Source: Ustulina deusta (Eukaryota > Ascomycota > Sordariomycetes > Xylariales > Xylariaceae). Taken from it: a stretch of DNA of 64,000 nt. Below are positions 51,430 through 62,371 of this stretch, in pieces. Under the pieces are notes generated by a model that did no database searches, was not told the origin of the DNA, and saw only the letters and a program-made list of their open reading frames with translations. Each line of letters begins with the position of its first letter. Within the stretch, counting starts at the first letter, position 1. Made by a program: the position numbers and the translations under genes. Where the stretch lies: the NCBI GenBank assembly GCA_023159155.1, contig JAJNNX010000036.1, positions 1 to 64,000 of the forward strand, in the 5' to 3' direction.

Positions 51430-54237
51430 TGTTGCTGATAGAGGCCCTCGATTTCAACGGTCAGTAGCAATCGAAGAGTCGCAGTTTGGTGACGCGAAAA
51501 GTGTAGGACTAAATCTCGTGCGTGGTTCGACGTTGTCGCGAGACTGAGCGCCTCCGTTTCACAGCCCTGCTCGCCTTGCCGCTCGCAATTCCCTTCAGCC
51601 ACGGCAGGAGACAGCGTTGTCGCCAGTCGCGCCCATGACCCAGCAGTTCTCAACGTCGTGGCCCGATCGACAAGGACGGGGTGGCTGAAAGTTGATGGGC
51701 GACGGCTATGCTACGGCAAGAGGGGGGTTTCGCGCCGATTGAAGACAGACACGGGAGATGTAAGTGAGACAGAGCATCAACGAGGAGGTGTACTATGTAG
51801 GCAAGTACCCAGACACGATGGTCGGCTTAGTTAGGAGTGGGGATAATCTAGTCGCTTGGCAGATCTTAATGCATTTAAACCTCCCGCATCAACCGGCGTG
51901 AGCGTTGCAGGAGGAGCCAGGCCGATTCCAGACAACAGGCCGTAACGGTCGGTACTGGCCGTAAGGAACAGCGAGTGGTTGGGAGAGGCAGGTGTTCTCT
52001 GATCAGGTCCCTGATCAGGGTTCTGGTCAGGGCAAGGGTAGAGCCATCGAGTGGCAGTTCTCCCAACTTGAGACGGCCTGCCTGTTTAGGCCCAAGTATC
52101 TTCGGTCTGTATTGGAAAAATGGGATTCGCTGTTGTGTAGCACCTGTGGATGTATCGTGTATCAGAAGATATGCAAGGAGACAGGAGACGCAAGCTATAA
52201 AAGGAGCCCATCACACAGGTTGGCACTCCCTCCTATGTGGTGTGCAGTAGGTAGCAGAGACGAGATAGAGCGGCTCTCTGAGTCGTCGGCTGTTGTTCCC
52301 TGCCTGCAGTCTGATCAGCCAAAACGGATCCCAACCACAACGTACGGTGGCCGAATGAAGGCAAAGTGCAATAGGTAGTGTATAAGTCGTGCAGCGGTGT
52401 TTGAAGCGAAGTGGGGAGAGAGGCCCCGCGAAAGGAGGTCACCCCTGTCTACTTCTGTGCTGACGATTGGGTGATCGGGCGTCACAGCAGGGGGGTGCCT
52501 AGGCTATACTTGGGTTGCTAATGCCTGCACCCGGCCTCATTGGCGCGCCTCTTCGGACCCCTCCATGCCCCTCGTCGTGTCTGGCGCTTACACCAGGTAC
52601 TACTGTATGTGCAGCGTCCAGCACCTCCTACTGATGCTACACCACTACACCCTCTCTATTAATCCAGCGGCCTTCACCTCTGAGGATCGAGTGTGACAGA
52701 TCCACTCTGTGCTCTCTTTTGACACCATCTACACCAGGTTTTATTCATGAGCACCGCATTTGATTCGCAGCTGAATATAATTTAATTCACCTGGACGTTG
52801 TTGTGCTACAACTCGGACACTGCATTCCATAAGCTGTCAGGCGCGCGATCGCCTGCAGTCAGACTGCCCGTCCGGCCCGCTGCAGAGTCACCCACCTCGA
52901 AGATAAAGTCCGCCAGTTTGTGATAGGTGTCTCGCTTCGGTTCTCGAGGCCGACCGAGTTTTTGAAAGCAGAGATGTGAGCCCTCTGCCGAGGCCAGCAT
53001 GCACCTGGATAGGACATTACGCATTACGGAAATTTCTAAACATCATGGCTATGGTAGAGTTAAACAATTGTGTCTACCTGAACCACATAAAAAACACAGA
53101 TACAACCCAGATAATAGTCTACAACGCTAATTCTATCGTACTCTAGCCTTCCTGTAGTGTAGACCAGATCCGAAAATAGAACGACGCGTGACGAAGTGCT
53201 AGCCGGAATATGCTGCATCGGCCAAAATCCTCTGCTAGAGTACATGGCGGTCAGATCATAGAGCTCGCAAGGCCTATATTTGCCGAGTCTGACCCATGTG
53301 ATCTATTATTCGTTATGGCAATGCGTGACGAAGCATGTGCTCATATACGTCAAAGGCTTTCGACATTGCATGAGGTCTTACAGTGCCCAGGAACAAAAAT
53401 AAACTCGCGCAGGCGTTTTACTTTCTCCAGTCCCCCCCCCGAGCCGACCGCTTGGGTCTGCCTTCAGTGGGCCGCCACTTGCATGACGAACCAAGCTTTT
53501 CAAGGCTGTCCTACATTGGTTGTTACCGAACGTCTCGACATGAATTCCTGTCCTTCGGATAGTAATTTCTAAATCAGGCAATCATGCTAATTGTGGATGC
53601 TGAATTTCAAGCCAGGAGTGTTCCCGAGTGCCAACACTGTGTCTGTGCTTCTCTCTTAAAACTGCTGATTCAAAACTGCATGGCCGCAGGGCAACTGAAC
53701 AGGGTAAACCTCGTCAACATAAGGCACTTTGCAGCATAGGTAGTTATGCATTTAATGTGAGTGATACTACCTGTAGGTATCCTAGGTAGTAGTTTTAAAT
53801 TTAGTCATGTAGCCGCCCACCCCCCACGACGTGTTAGCAAGACTAGAATACACGGTGAAGATTGGACCTACCGGTGTCTGATAAACAAGAATGATTCCAC
53901 TTCACTTTGTCGCTTGTGAGAAGAGTTGTGGACCAATAGATTAAGTCTCGAGTGGCTCGTTAGAAGAACATAAGATGAATGCATATATGGTAGGTATCAC
54001 GATCGAACAAGCTGTTAGTTTCAAGTTAAAGGATTCAAAATAGTACTGGATTGAGGGCCGGCAATTACCGAATGAGGAAGCTTATTGGTTTGGCGATATC
54101 CTGCCGCCTAGCGAATAGGTAGGCCTTTCAACATCCCCTTCTCTAAAAATAGATTCTTCTGCGAAACATCGTAGAGCACGCCCTTAAGGAGTCTGTGAAC
54201 GCACATCAACTTGCAACTCAATCTTCAAGCAAGCTTT

Positions 54238-54486
54238 TTATAAGCGGACGTCGTGAAGCCGGGATGTCTCGCACGTCAATGTATGTGCAAACCACTTCTT
54301 AGATACTCCGAATTCATTTAGCTTCCGAATACCGTCGACTGTTTGCTTCTGCGAGTGCAAAATCTCATCACTTTCTGCAGCTATGAACGAACCCATTTTG
54401 ATACCCTCACCGGGCAGTGTATTGACAAAAATAGATTTTGATACTCTCAAGTCTGCAAAGTGCGATGTATCAACAGACGTTCCCAT
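54238..54486 (-). CDS. Small hypothetical ORF (82 aa)
   Basis: An ATG-initiated frame with reasonable amino-acid make-up (GEGIKMGSFIAAESDEILHSQKQTVDGIRKLNEFG) ends SRLHDVRL. No domain, signal peptide or partner exon was identified. It may be a fragment of a decayed gene or chance. Confidence 0.2.
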   Translation of the reverse strand: MGTSVDTSHFADLRVSKSIFVNTLPGEGIKMGSFIAAESDEILHSQKQTVDGIRKLNEFGVSKKWFAHTLTCETSRLHDVRL

Positions 54487-55581
54487 TGTAATTCCAGGCT
54501 ATGAACATTCAACCCTTATTTACCTATATTCCATACAACTCCTCCTATCGCGTAATCCCCAGATATGCCATACAAACCATATGATAAAATACTGCATTAG
54601 GGACAAACTTAAGCCGAATCCGATAGCTGGGATCAATACAGGTAATCCTAGAACGCGGCCAAGCAAATGTCCTAGACGGCGCGGTTGCGTTTATTAATAA
54701 TATAAGCTGTGGCATCAAAATTGTCATCTGGTTCTAAAGTTGCACTCGACCATGGCTGGAATTTTGCTCCCGGCTATAGTTAACTAACTCTAAATATCAA
54801 CTAATAAATTAATCCACCAAAACCTTTCAACACGAAGAGCTCGAGGAAAGTTACTTGGAACTGAGTACATAAGGTGGCATTTCTAACCCGCAGATCCTTG
54901 GTTCTATCTTTATCCCGCATCTCATGAATTTGTAGTCAGATCTAGTCACGAAGCTAAATTAAGTTAGAACACGGAACTTTACAATTCAACAACTTCAGTG
55001 AAACGAACGTGTCAAACCCGACATTCCTTTTTGAATTCAGATCATGGCTGGCGACAGTTTGACAGAGGCTTGAGATATATCGGTTTGGGAAGCAAAAGTT
55101 TGCGGTTGAAACCCAAACCTCAACCCGGGGATTCAGGTGACTTATTTAGCCCGAAAGGCTCCAGTCATGTAATCATCACGAATCTATCTCGTGAAGCAAC
55201 GTCACTATTAGCCCGTCCCGAAATGTGTAGATGGCGACCAAGTCTCAAAGCAAACTTATCAACGCACACAGGTCTAATTTTAGTACTACAAAGGATATTC
55301 TTGATATACCAAGGTGGGAGGTATCAATAGGGAGACAAGTAGACCTTTTTTTTTAATAAAAAGTAAAATAAAATAATAAAATAAAAACCAAGAGTGCTAT
55401 AAATATCTCGAGTGTCTAGACAGCACGTGTAGGCGCATTCCTTAACGGATAGGGAGCGAATGTCAAAATGTTAGGACATTAAATACAAAAAGGCCGCTAT
55501 CTAGAGCCCTCCCTCTCTGAACAAAATTGTACCAAAAGTGGCTCAAGTGTGCTTCGGACTCGCAGGTGTGGGTGATGTTCC

Positions 55582-55586
55582 AAAAA
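55582..55586 (-). terminator. Pol III terminator of tRNA-Gly
   Basis: Five T on the minus strand begin three bases after the tRNA 3' end. Confidence 0.8.
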
Positions 55587-55588
55587 GA

Positions 55589-55659
55589 TGCATCAGCCGT
55601 GAATCGAACACGGGGCCCATCGATGGCAACGATGGATTTTACCACTAAACCACTGATGC
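55589..55659 (-). tRNA. tRNA-Gly (GCC)
   Basis: The minus strand folds as a 71 nt tRNA: acceptor arm GCATCAG with CTGATGC and discriminator A, D arm around TGGTTTAGTGGTA (A box), anticodon stem CATCG/CGATG with loop TTGCCAT, and T arm CCGTG-TTCGATT-CACGG (B box). The anticodon is GCC, which reads GGC and GGT codons. There is no intron, and CCA is not encoded, as usual in eukaryotes. A TTTTT run at 55586-55582 on the same strand is the expected Pol III terminator. It stands alone in the intergenic region. Confidence 0.95.
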
Positions 55660-56698
55660 CAGGACAAGTCCGGAGACTGAGGGATGTGCCTAGAGTCCAA
55701 AACTGGACTCTTCTAATTCAAACACGAGAATCAATGCTGCATAATAATAAATCACATTCCTAGTGCACCATATTTTCTATTTATCAAGGTTACAGATAGG
55801 TACTCAGGTATAGCGAGTTGTTAGGTAGGGTGAGCAGTCTAGCAGTAGGTACTTAAAACTACATTTTTAGTACCAAAAAATATAGTAACTATAAAGATAT
55901 AAAACTAAAGGGGTTAGTCATATATATTCGGATAGAGGTCAAGGTAAGCAGATCCTGGTTATTATAAGTAGCCTGTAAAGGCCTACTACACTATTTCTTA
56001 GAACATACTTTAAAGATAGAGAAGAATATGCTCGTACAACAATACATCACAATATACCTTTATAATACCTACCTAGGTATTGGCTCGCCTAATTCTGACA
56101 CCAAGCGCTAAATCCAACACTGGGCACCAACATATGTATAATACGAACAGTGAATAATGAAAGCCATGGCTAGGGCCAAAGGAATCGGCCACCAACCTGA
56201 GAAACAAGCATAGAACTAAAGCTCAAAAACTGCGCATTAATAAGAGTCCTTATACGCTGTCATAGATTGAGAGGTCATGGACCTTGAGGCCATAGAAAAC
56301 CACTATAATGAATTGAACCTCTCTCAACCCCTTGAATACAACCCCTTGTCACAGTACCTGAAGGTATATCCCCATCTAGTCCCTTAGGCTACTCCTATTA
56401 CTTTCAGCTTGCGTATATCGGGCTGTTAACGTGATTCGACACGCCCTTCCTCATTTATTTTTATTGTATAGACTAACAAGTGTATTCTACAGATAGAGGT
56501 GTTCTTCCTCGGCAAGCCAAGCACGTAGATGTCACCGATCGGCGTCTGTGTCGCGGAGTGTGCTATATATACCGTTAATTTCACTCACGGGATTCACGGC
56601 CTCGTTTTTTCCGTGACAGCCAGCACAACCGAGGGGTATTCTATCATCCCTACCAACTCATTCTGTGTTACCCAAAACCTATCCTGCTCACTATTAAA
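55660..56698. other. Intergenic, with TAGGTA/TACCTA motifs
   Basis: TAGGTACT, GTTAGGTAGGG, GTAGGTACTT and AATACCTACCTAGGTATT (56065-56082) are scattered through it. A TATATATA box near 56568 precedes the small ORF at 56699. No other gene or RNA is seen. Confidence 0.5.
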
Positions 56699-56986
56699 AT
56701 GGATCCAGTTCAGGATATGGATGAGATGGATGCCGTGCTTCAGGACATGAGTCTGGAAGAACTACGTGGCTTTGCTCAAACTTCTGAAGACGATCACTTC
56801 CAGGACGAAGGGCAACGAAACGAATTACTCTGTTAGATATGAAAGACGACGCAAGGGAAGCGTTAGGAATTGTTGCCGAGGGCCAAATACTGCAAGACAT
56901 TGAGCATGCACAGGAGCTCATGGATACCGATGGCGTCAAGTTCGAACCATACCCAACACTATCTGCGGTAGCATCGGACTAGGCTA
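56699..56986 (+). pseudogene. Small acidic ORF broken by a frameshift
   Basis: The first frame starts at an ATG in context TTAAAATGG and reads MDPVQDMDEMDAVLQDMSLEELRG, ending NELLC and stop near 56836. The continuing homologous-looking sequence is in another frame, MKDDAREALGIVAEGQILQDIEHAQELMDTDGVKFEPYPTLSAV. Both halves are acidic and helical, so one original frame with a one-base change is likely; two overlapping small ORFs are the alternative. No intron fits the gap. I do not recognise the protein. Confidence 0.4.
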
Positions 56987-57449
56987 GAAGCATGACTTGA
57001 GACTTTCTCGACATAAGAAGCATAACAGCAGAACTGCTCAGATCCCCAAACCTGTCATCATTCGGTATATATCGAGTCGTTGACCGAGAGAGGTTCTGCG
57101 TCAGGTTCTACCGACATGGCAGTACGAACATTTCTATCGCCTTCTGCGCACTGACAGCTAGGTATATTCCAATATTGAAAATATAACATACTTTTAATTA
57201 CTTCTTCCGAAGTTTTATGGTACTCTTGTAGCATTGGGCGGGCTAGTGATGGTGTAGAATGGATAGAGTAATTGAGGGGTAAGAAATACCTAGGCACTGT
57301 CCATCGAAACTGCCACACAGTATTACAATTACATATAGGTAGAACATTAAGTACCTATCGCCTATCTCCCTGTTAGTTGGAAGAGGCACGTTTGGCGGAC
57401 CGATATTGAGCCGAAAAGCCCCATAGCAACCCCTCCCAGCGATACCTAC

Positions 57450-57469
57450 CTAGGTAAGTACTTACCTAG
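57450..57469. repeat. 20 bp perfect palindrome
   Basis: CTAGGTAAGTACTTACCTAG equals its own reverse complement. It lies inside an outer CCAGCGA...TCGCTGG pair, so the whole 57437-57477 segment can form a near-hairpin. It is made of the TACCTA/TAGGTA motif that recurs in the other intergenic regions. Confidence 0.9.
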
Positions 57470-57525
57470 CTCGCTGGAAACCATGGTCAGTGCAGTGGCA
57501 GGCTTAAATACCTCCTTGCCTTGCC

Positions 57526-57546
57526 GAAAGAATTTCTAGAGCTTTC
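57526..57546. promoter_or_regulatory. Candidate heat-shock element upstream of aha1
   Basis: TTCTAGAGCTTTC at 57534-57546 has three alternating units (TTC, GAG, TTC) with two-base spacing, one mismatch from nTTCnnGAAnnTTCn. It sits in the inverted repeat GCCGAAAG...CTTTCGGC, about 510 bp before the ATG. Heat-shock control of Aha1 is known in yeast, so the placement is plausible, but binding is inferred. Confidence 0.4.
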
Positions 57547-58053
57547 GGCGACATCAATTTCAACATCAAAAGAGTCAGTTGACTTGTGAGCCCCCCATGC
57601 CGACAATTCTCCCACCACCATCATCACCTTTTGCCCACCACGCTCACCGGATGATAACCGAGTAGCTCCTTCGCCTCACCTCGTCCCGTCCATCTGTCAT
57701 TCATTGCATTGGTATGTATGTCTTTGACTCTCCTGTCTGTTTTTGTTCTTCTCTGCATGCTCAGGCTACCGAATCCCCCTCCAGCCTTCCCTTCCAGCTC
57801 CCTGCAGCGTTTCTCCTGATGATCATACCAGCTGGCACCAGTCATAGAGCGACTTGTACTCCCTTTCATTGATGACCAATATGCTGAGGTCCTCTGAGGC
57901 CGTTATCTGATTCCAAACGCTTGCCCTGTCCTGTCCACTCCTGCCCGATTCACACCGTCTCGTCCGTGCTGCGGCTGCTGACACGCACACTCGCCTTGCA
58001 GCATCTTCTGCGAATACTTCTTGCCGAATCCCGCTCCTGTCGCCTGCGTCACG

Positions 58054-59205
58054 ATGGCCCTGCATAACCCCAACAATTGGCACTGGGTTAGCAAGAATAC
58101 CTCGCAGTGGGCGCAGGATTGGTTCCAGGAGAATCTGACCCAGCTCGAAGCTCGAGATGGGGAGGTCACAGCCAAGATCAGCAAGGTGCTCGGTATGGAC
58201 GGTGACGTGGATGTTAGTCAACGAAAGGGAAAGGTCATTACTATCTACGATGTGAGGCTGGTGCTTGAATATTCGGGTATGCTCTAAACCACGACAACCC
58301 TACCTTCGGAATCCCGCATCTGACTCTATTTAGGATCTGCACCCGAGGCAGATGAGGTGTCGGGAACCATCACCATACCCGAAGTTGCCCATGATACCGA
58401 AGAGGACGAGTTCGTCGTACGTATTTGCTGTCACTCAGTGCACTATGACTCATACCTTAACAACGCCTCAGTTTGACATCGACATTCATTCCGAATCGAA
58501 GGAGAAGCAGCCTGTTAAGGACCTGATTCGTTCTAAACTCACACCGCAACTGCGAAGGGAGCTACTGAAGCTAGCGCCTGCCATGATTGCCGAGCATGGC
58601 AAAGATATCCAGCACGCTGCTGGTTCCAATCCGTCAAGCGGGTTTTCTACGCCCGCAGTCCATCCACCCACTAGCGTGGCGACGAGGTCTGAGACCGCAC
58701 CCAGCACTCAGAGGAACACTGGTAGCACTGTCAACACTACGAGCTTGTCTGAACAGGAGGAATTCAGGACGACCGCCGCAGAGTTGTACCAGACTTTCAC
58801 CGACCCGCAAAGACTGACCGCTTTCACCCGTGCCGTTCCGAGGAGATTCGATGGCGCCAAAGTCGGCGGCTCATGGGAGTTGTTTGATGGAAATGTTGCT
58901 GGTGAATATAAGGAACTGCAAGAGCCCACGAAGATCGTCCAGACTTGGCGGCTGAAGCAGTGGCCGGCTGGTCATTATTCTCAGCAAACCATCTATTTTG
59001 ATCAGAACGACATCGATGGCGTGACAGTCATGCGTGTTGAATGGAGTGGTGTTCCGATTGGACAAGAGGAGGTCACCAAGCGGAACTGGGATGAGTATTA
59101 CGTCAGGTCTATCAAAAGGACTTTTGGGTAAGTCTTGTTGCTACCTATCCCCATCTGCAGCGCGTGCCTAGCTGACATGTTGCCAGGTTTGGAACCATCC
59201 TCTAG
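58054..59205 (+). CDS. aha1: Aha1, activator of Hsp90 ATPase
   Basis: Four exons, 58054-58276, 58334-58416, 58472-59127 and 59187-59205, give 326 residues, close to the family norm. All introns are 55-59 nt with GT...AG ends and consistent phase. The ATG is chosen for MALHNPNNWHWVSKNTSQWAQDWF, the conserved NxNNWHW start of Aha1. The N-terminal domain (1 to about 140) has ISKVLGMDGDVDVSQRKGKVITIYDV and VSGTITIPEVAHDTEEDEF. A Ser/Thr-rich linker follows. The C-terminal domain, from about residue 200, has TTAAELYQTFTDPQRLTAFTRAVP, KIVQTWRLKQWPAGHYSQQTIYF and the final RTFGFGTIL. This co-chaperone binds the middle domain of Hsp90 in the cytosol and stimulates its ATPase. It converges with the MFS transporter. 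Confidence 0.97.
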
Positions 59206-59810
59206 ACGCAATTTGGTCCGGGGCGCTTCGGCGTTATCAAGTTTGCTGGCGCACTAGGCAAGGTTACTTTGAGATCGCCTCACGGCCGTTTAGTCTCGGA
59301 TAAAATTCTAGAGGTCAACGGAAATAGGTACAGCTCGTGTCGATGCTGCCATAGATAACTACAACATTCAGTAAAGGGATTCGGAGATTACGAAATGATG
59401 TGATTAATGCGAAGAAATGCCGCCCCCGATTATGAAATGGCGTTTTTGCGAGGAGTGACGAACTATCTACATGGCCATTTAAACCTTCGTATCAACTTGG
59501 TCTCACATCTGACTAGTAAAAATACAATCCTGTATATGATAATAATTTATATTGGAGTTGTGACTCGTTACTCTCCGCCACCGTGGTCTTCGTAATTCAG
59601 GTATTCAAGGCGACTGGGATAATTTATTTTGAATCATGTTGACTTCGAGAAGGACTTGTCAATGAGTCTCTCCCTACCGGCACACGTATCTATGCCATAG
59701 GATGTGCGATACAACAAAAATGAGCGTTCAGGCGGCTGGGCGCTATTTTTCCAGTTTTCCCTCTTCCAGTGTCTCCGGCGTAAAAAGCTGGCCAGTTAGT
59801 TCACTGACCC
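59206..59810. other. Convergent 3' intergenic region
   Basis: This lies between the ends of aha1 (+) and the MFS transporter (-). No gene or RNA is recognisable; a frame at 59407-59595 lacks support. Confidence 0.5.
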
Positions 59811-62371
59811 TCACGCTTGATGCGCGTCGCTGATGCCGACGACTTGTCCGGTGCTCGTGACCTCCAGCTTGACCTTCCGCGTGCTATGTTTGCGCGGGTT
59901 CGGCGCCTCGAAGATCTCGCTCAGTTCTTCAAGTGTTTTGCCTGCTGTTTCCACGAAGAAGAAGTAGATTAGGATCATCTCGACTACGATCCAGCCGATG
60001 TACACGATCTGGAAATGTGTCAGTGCCGGGCTTCATTTGTTCCCTGAGATGGTGGGGGAAAGGTGGGGGGGGGGGGGGGAGATTGGGCTCCTAGCCTAGG
60101 TGATATGGTGGGCTTCGAGGTTCATCCAGTTACGTACTGCGGAGGTGTTAGCGGATTTGGAACAGCGAAAATATTGAAATGCGGAACTCGGGAGTGAACG
60201 GACCGTATAATCTCCATTCAATCACCTTGATACCGACGCTGATGCCGTAGGTGTTGACGATGATGGCGATATTCAGGAACAAGAAGTTAAGACCGGATCC
60301 CTTGGCTCGCGTCCGGTTATCGAGACACTCGACGGCGTAGAGCGTCTGGAGCGGCGTGAAGCCCCATGCGAAGCAGATCCCAAATAGGTAGATCGAGACG
60401 ATGGTGCCGTAGGATAGGCTGGGGTGTTTGGCCGTCTCGGCAGTAAATGCTGTGAGGAGGATGTAGAAGACGCACGAGCCGGCTAAACCCCATAGCATCA
60501 TCGGCCTACGGCCCAGCTTGTCGAGACATGTCGCTCCGTATACAGCCGCGATCAGCGAGAAGATGGGGTTGATGGCGTTAATGAGTAATTGCGTGTTGGT
60601 GCTGGTGATTCCGGCTGCCTCGATCATCTCGGGCTATTGGGCGTGTCAGGTCAACCGGGAATGTTAAAAGATTGAGGGGGAAGGCTAGTATGGTACCAGG
60701 AAATATGACACGACGTTATTGCCACCTTTTCCATCAATGTCAGTACGAGTTGGATTTCTCATGTGAAAAGATACAAGACTCACTCCATTGCCCGCTAAAT
60801 AACCTACTGTTAGCACTTGATCCTACGAAATGAAGTTGTGGGGGGGAGAGTCTGAAGTTTAGGTACTCACAAGAAGGACATGCCAATGACCATAGCTAAG
60901 CGATAGCGAGCAGCTCTCGTGTTGACTAGTTCACGGAAATCCCACCAAGGGTTTTCGTTTTTGCTCGCATGATATTCTTCGAGAATCTCGTGGTATTGAA
61001 GTTGAACTAGCGGGGAGTTGGGATCGCCTTCGCCGTGATACTTGGCGAAAATCGCGAGTGCCTCTTCTGCTCTACTCCATGTTAGTCTCGTAATTCGCGC
61101 CCCCCCCGCCCGAACCTGTGCCGTATTATCGACTAACCTGTCGTGGTGGATTAGCCACCTTGGGCTTTCTGGAAAAAACAAGATAAAGACAGCTACGACG
61201 GCGGGAATCCCGGCCCTGTTATAACACTGGAGTCAATAATGTCCACTTATAGTAAGAATTACTCAGGGTTTCGGGAGCTTGCAGGAGTAGCAGGAGCAGA
61301 AAATGCCCGTTAAGGCAATTTAGGGCTCTGAGACATGCCAAAAGGGGGAATAAAAGACTCCAGGGGACTAACTGAACAATAGTAGGGGTCCTCCAGGCCC
61401 AAGAATTGCGAATATGCCTGGAGTGTGTTAGTAGAGGTGCCCTTTTCTCGATATTAGGGTCAATTTACAAGTTTGTTCCATAGGTTGTCCAACCTGCCAG
61501 GATGTTTCCAACCCACCAGAAATTATTGTACCTATGAACGAGTTAGAAGCCGTCACAACTCCCCAGTTTCGACAAAGACTGTCCCATACATGCCCGCCAT
61601 AGTCCCTCGATAAGCTGGGTGGGCTAGTTCAACTGTATATGTAGGTCCTGCTGCGGAAGCGATGGACGCTCCAAATCCGAGGACAAACCTTCCCCCAATG
61701 AACTGCCCGAGTTGATTGGCAGAGCCTCTATAAGAATTCAGGGGTTAGAGATTATGACATATTGTAAAGATTCGGCTGACTCTAAGAGGACTGGGAAGCA
61801 TATGGGAACAAAAACTTTCGCTAAAATAGGAAGAAAACGACTCAGGAATGCGTACTGCACGGCAGTTCCAACCAGGACGATTAAGCAGCCGATGAAGATG
61901 CACCACCGACGACCCCAGCCATCAGCAATCAAACCGCAGACTACATGGACGGATTAGAGCTGTATGAAAATACCATTGTTATCTAGTGCTACGACTCACA
62001 CGGAAAGCTCGCGATCTAGGATACATTAGCCCAAGTTCCAGAAGCAATAATAACCGACTCACCTGGCCCAGCTGATAAATAATAAAGACGATACCGGTAG
62101 CCGAACCCGCTCCGTCCAGCCCAAATGTCTCTTGATATGGTTTCATAGCATTGATAGCGCCCATCAGTGAGCTATCGAAGCCGTTCATAGTTGAGACGAG
62201 ATAGCCGATGCCCATGATGATGTATAGTCGGAGCATGTTCGGTGAGAGGAGTCTGGGCTTCTGCTGGACGACGGCAGCCTCGAGGGCCGCCGAAGCAGCG
62301 TTAATCTCACGGGTTTCTGCATAGAGTTTCTCGTCAGCGACTGAGTCCGTTTTTTGAAGATCGGTCCCCAT
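59811..62371 (-). CDS. MFS sugar transporter, 12 exons with microexons
   Basis: Exons: 62371-62063, 62015-62000, 61940-61856, 61727-61590, 61531-61469, 61417-61373, 61215-61138, 61071-60871, 60794-60784, 60725-60697, 60633-60205 and 60008-59811, total 533 residues, normal for fungal Sugar_tr proteins. Family signatures in order: [21 protein letters not shown] (first helix), [131 protein letters not shown]. It should be a 12-helix plasma-membrane importer of hexose or lactose type; the substrate is not visible. Exons 2 and 9 are 16 and 11 nt. The last junction lacks a canonical donor in phase: the only GT is one base after the expected Tyr codon. Confidence 0.92.
60067..60081 (+). repeat. Poly-G run in the last intron of the transporter
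   Basis: About 15 consecutive G (C on the coding strand) lie within the final intron, a likely site of length variation or sequencing error. Confidence 0.7.
61728..61855 (-). other. Intron resembling the one at 36700-36826
   Basis: This 128 nt third intron of the transporter has the same first 15 nt (GTACGCATTCCTGAG) as the intron of the unrelated gene at 36281-37499. It also has a matching TCTAAC branch and TGAATT...TATAG end. Confidence 0.6.

Larger units (their letters stand above)
51430..55588. other. Long intergenic stretch without a supportable gene
   Basis: Several frames of 60-128 codons are open on both strands, but none shows a domain, splice structure and start context together. 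The best is 54238-54486 (-), 82 codons starting MGTSVDTSHFADLRVSKSIF with ATG context TTACAATGG; it may be a small gene or a fragment. Repeated CTGATCAGG motifs lie at 52000-52030. A palindromic ACTACCT...AGGTAGT lies at 53766-53792. Confidence 0.45.
56987..58053. other. Upstream region and probable 5' leader of aha1
   Basis: It contains a 20 bp perfect palindrome (57450-57469), an imperfect heat-shock element (57534-57546) within an 8 bp inverted repeat, and C/T-rich stretches at 57700-57960 typical of fungal leaders. Frames on the minus strand here are not supported as genes. Confidence 0.55.

Noticed and set aside
57823..58221. 132-codon frame on the minus strand
   Set aside because: It overlaps aha1 exon 1 in antisense and has no domain.
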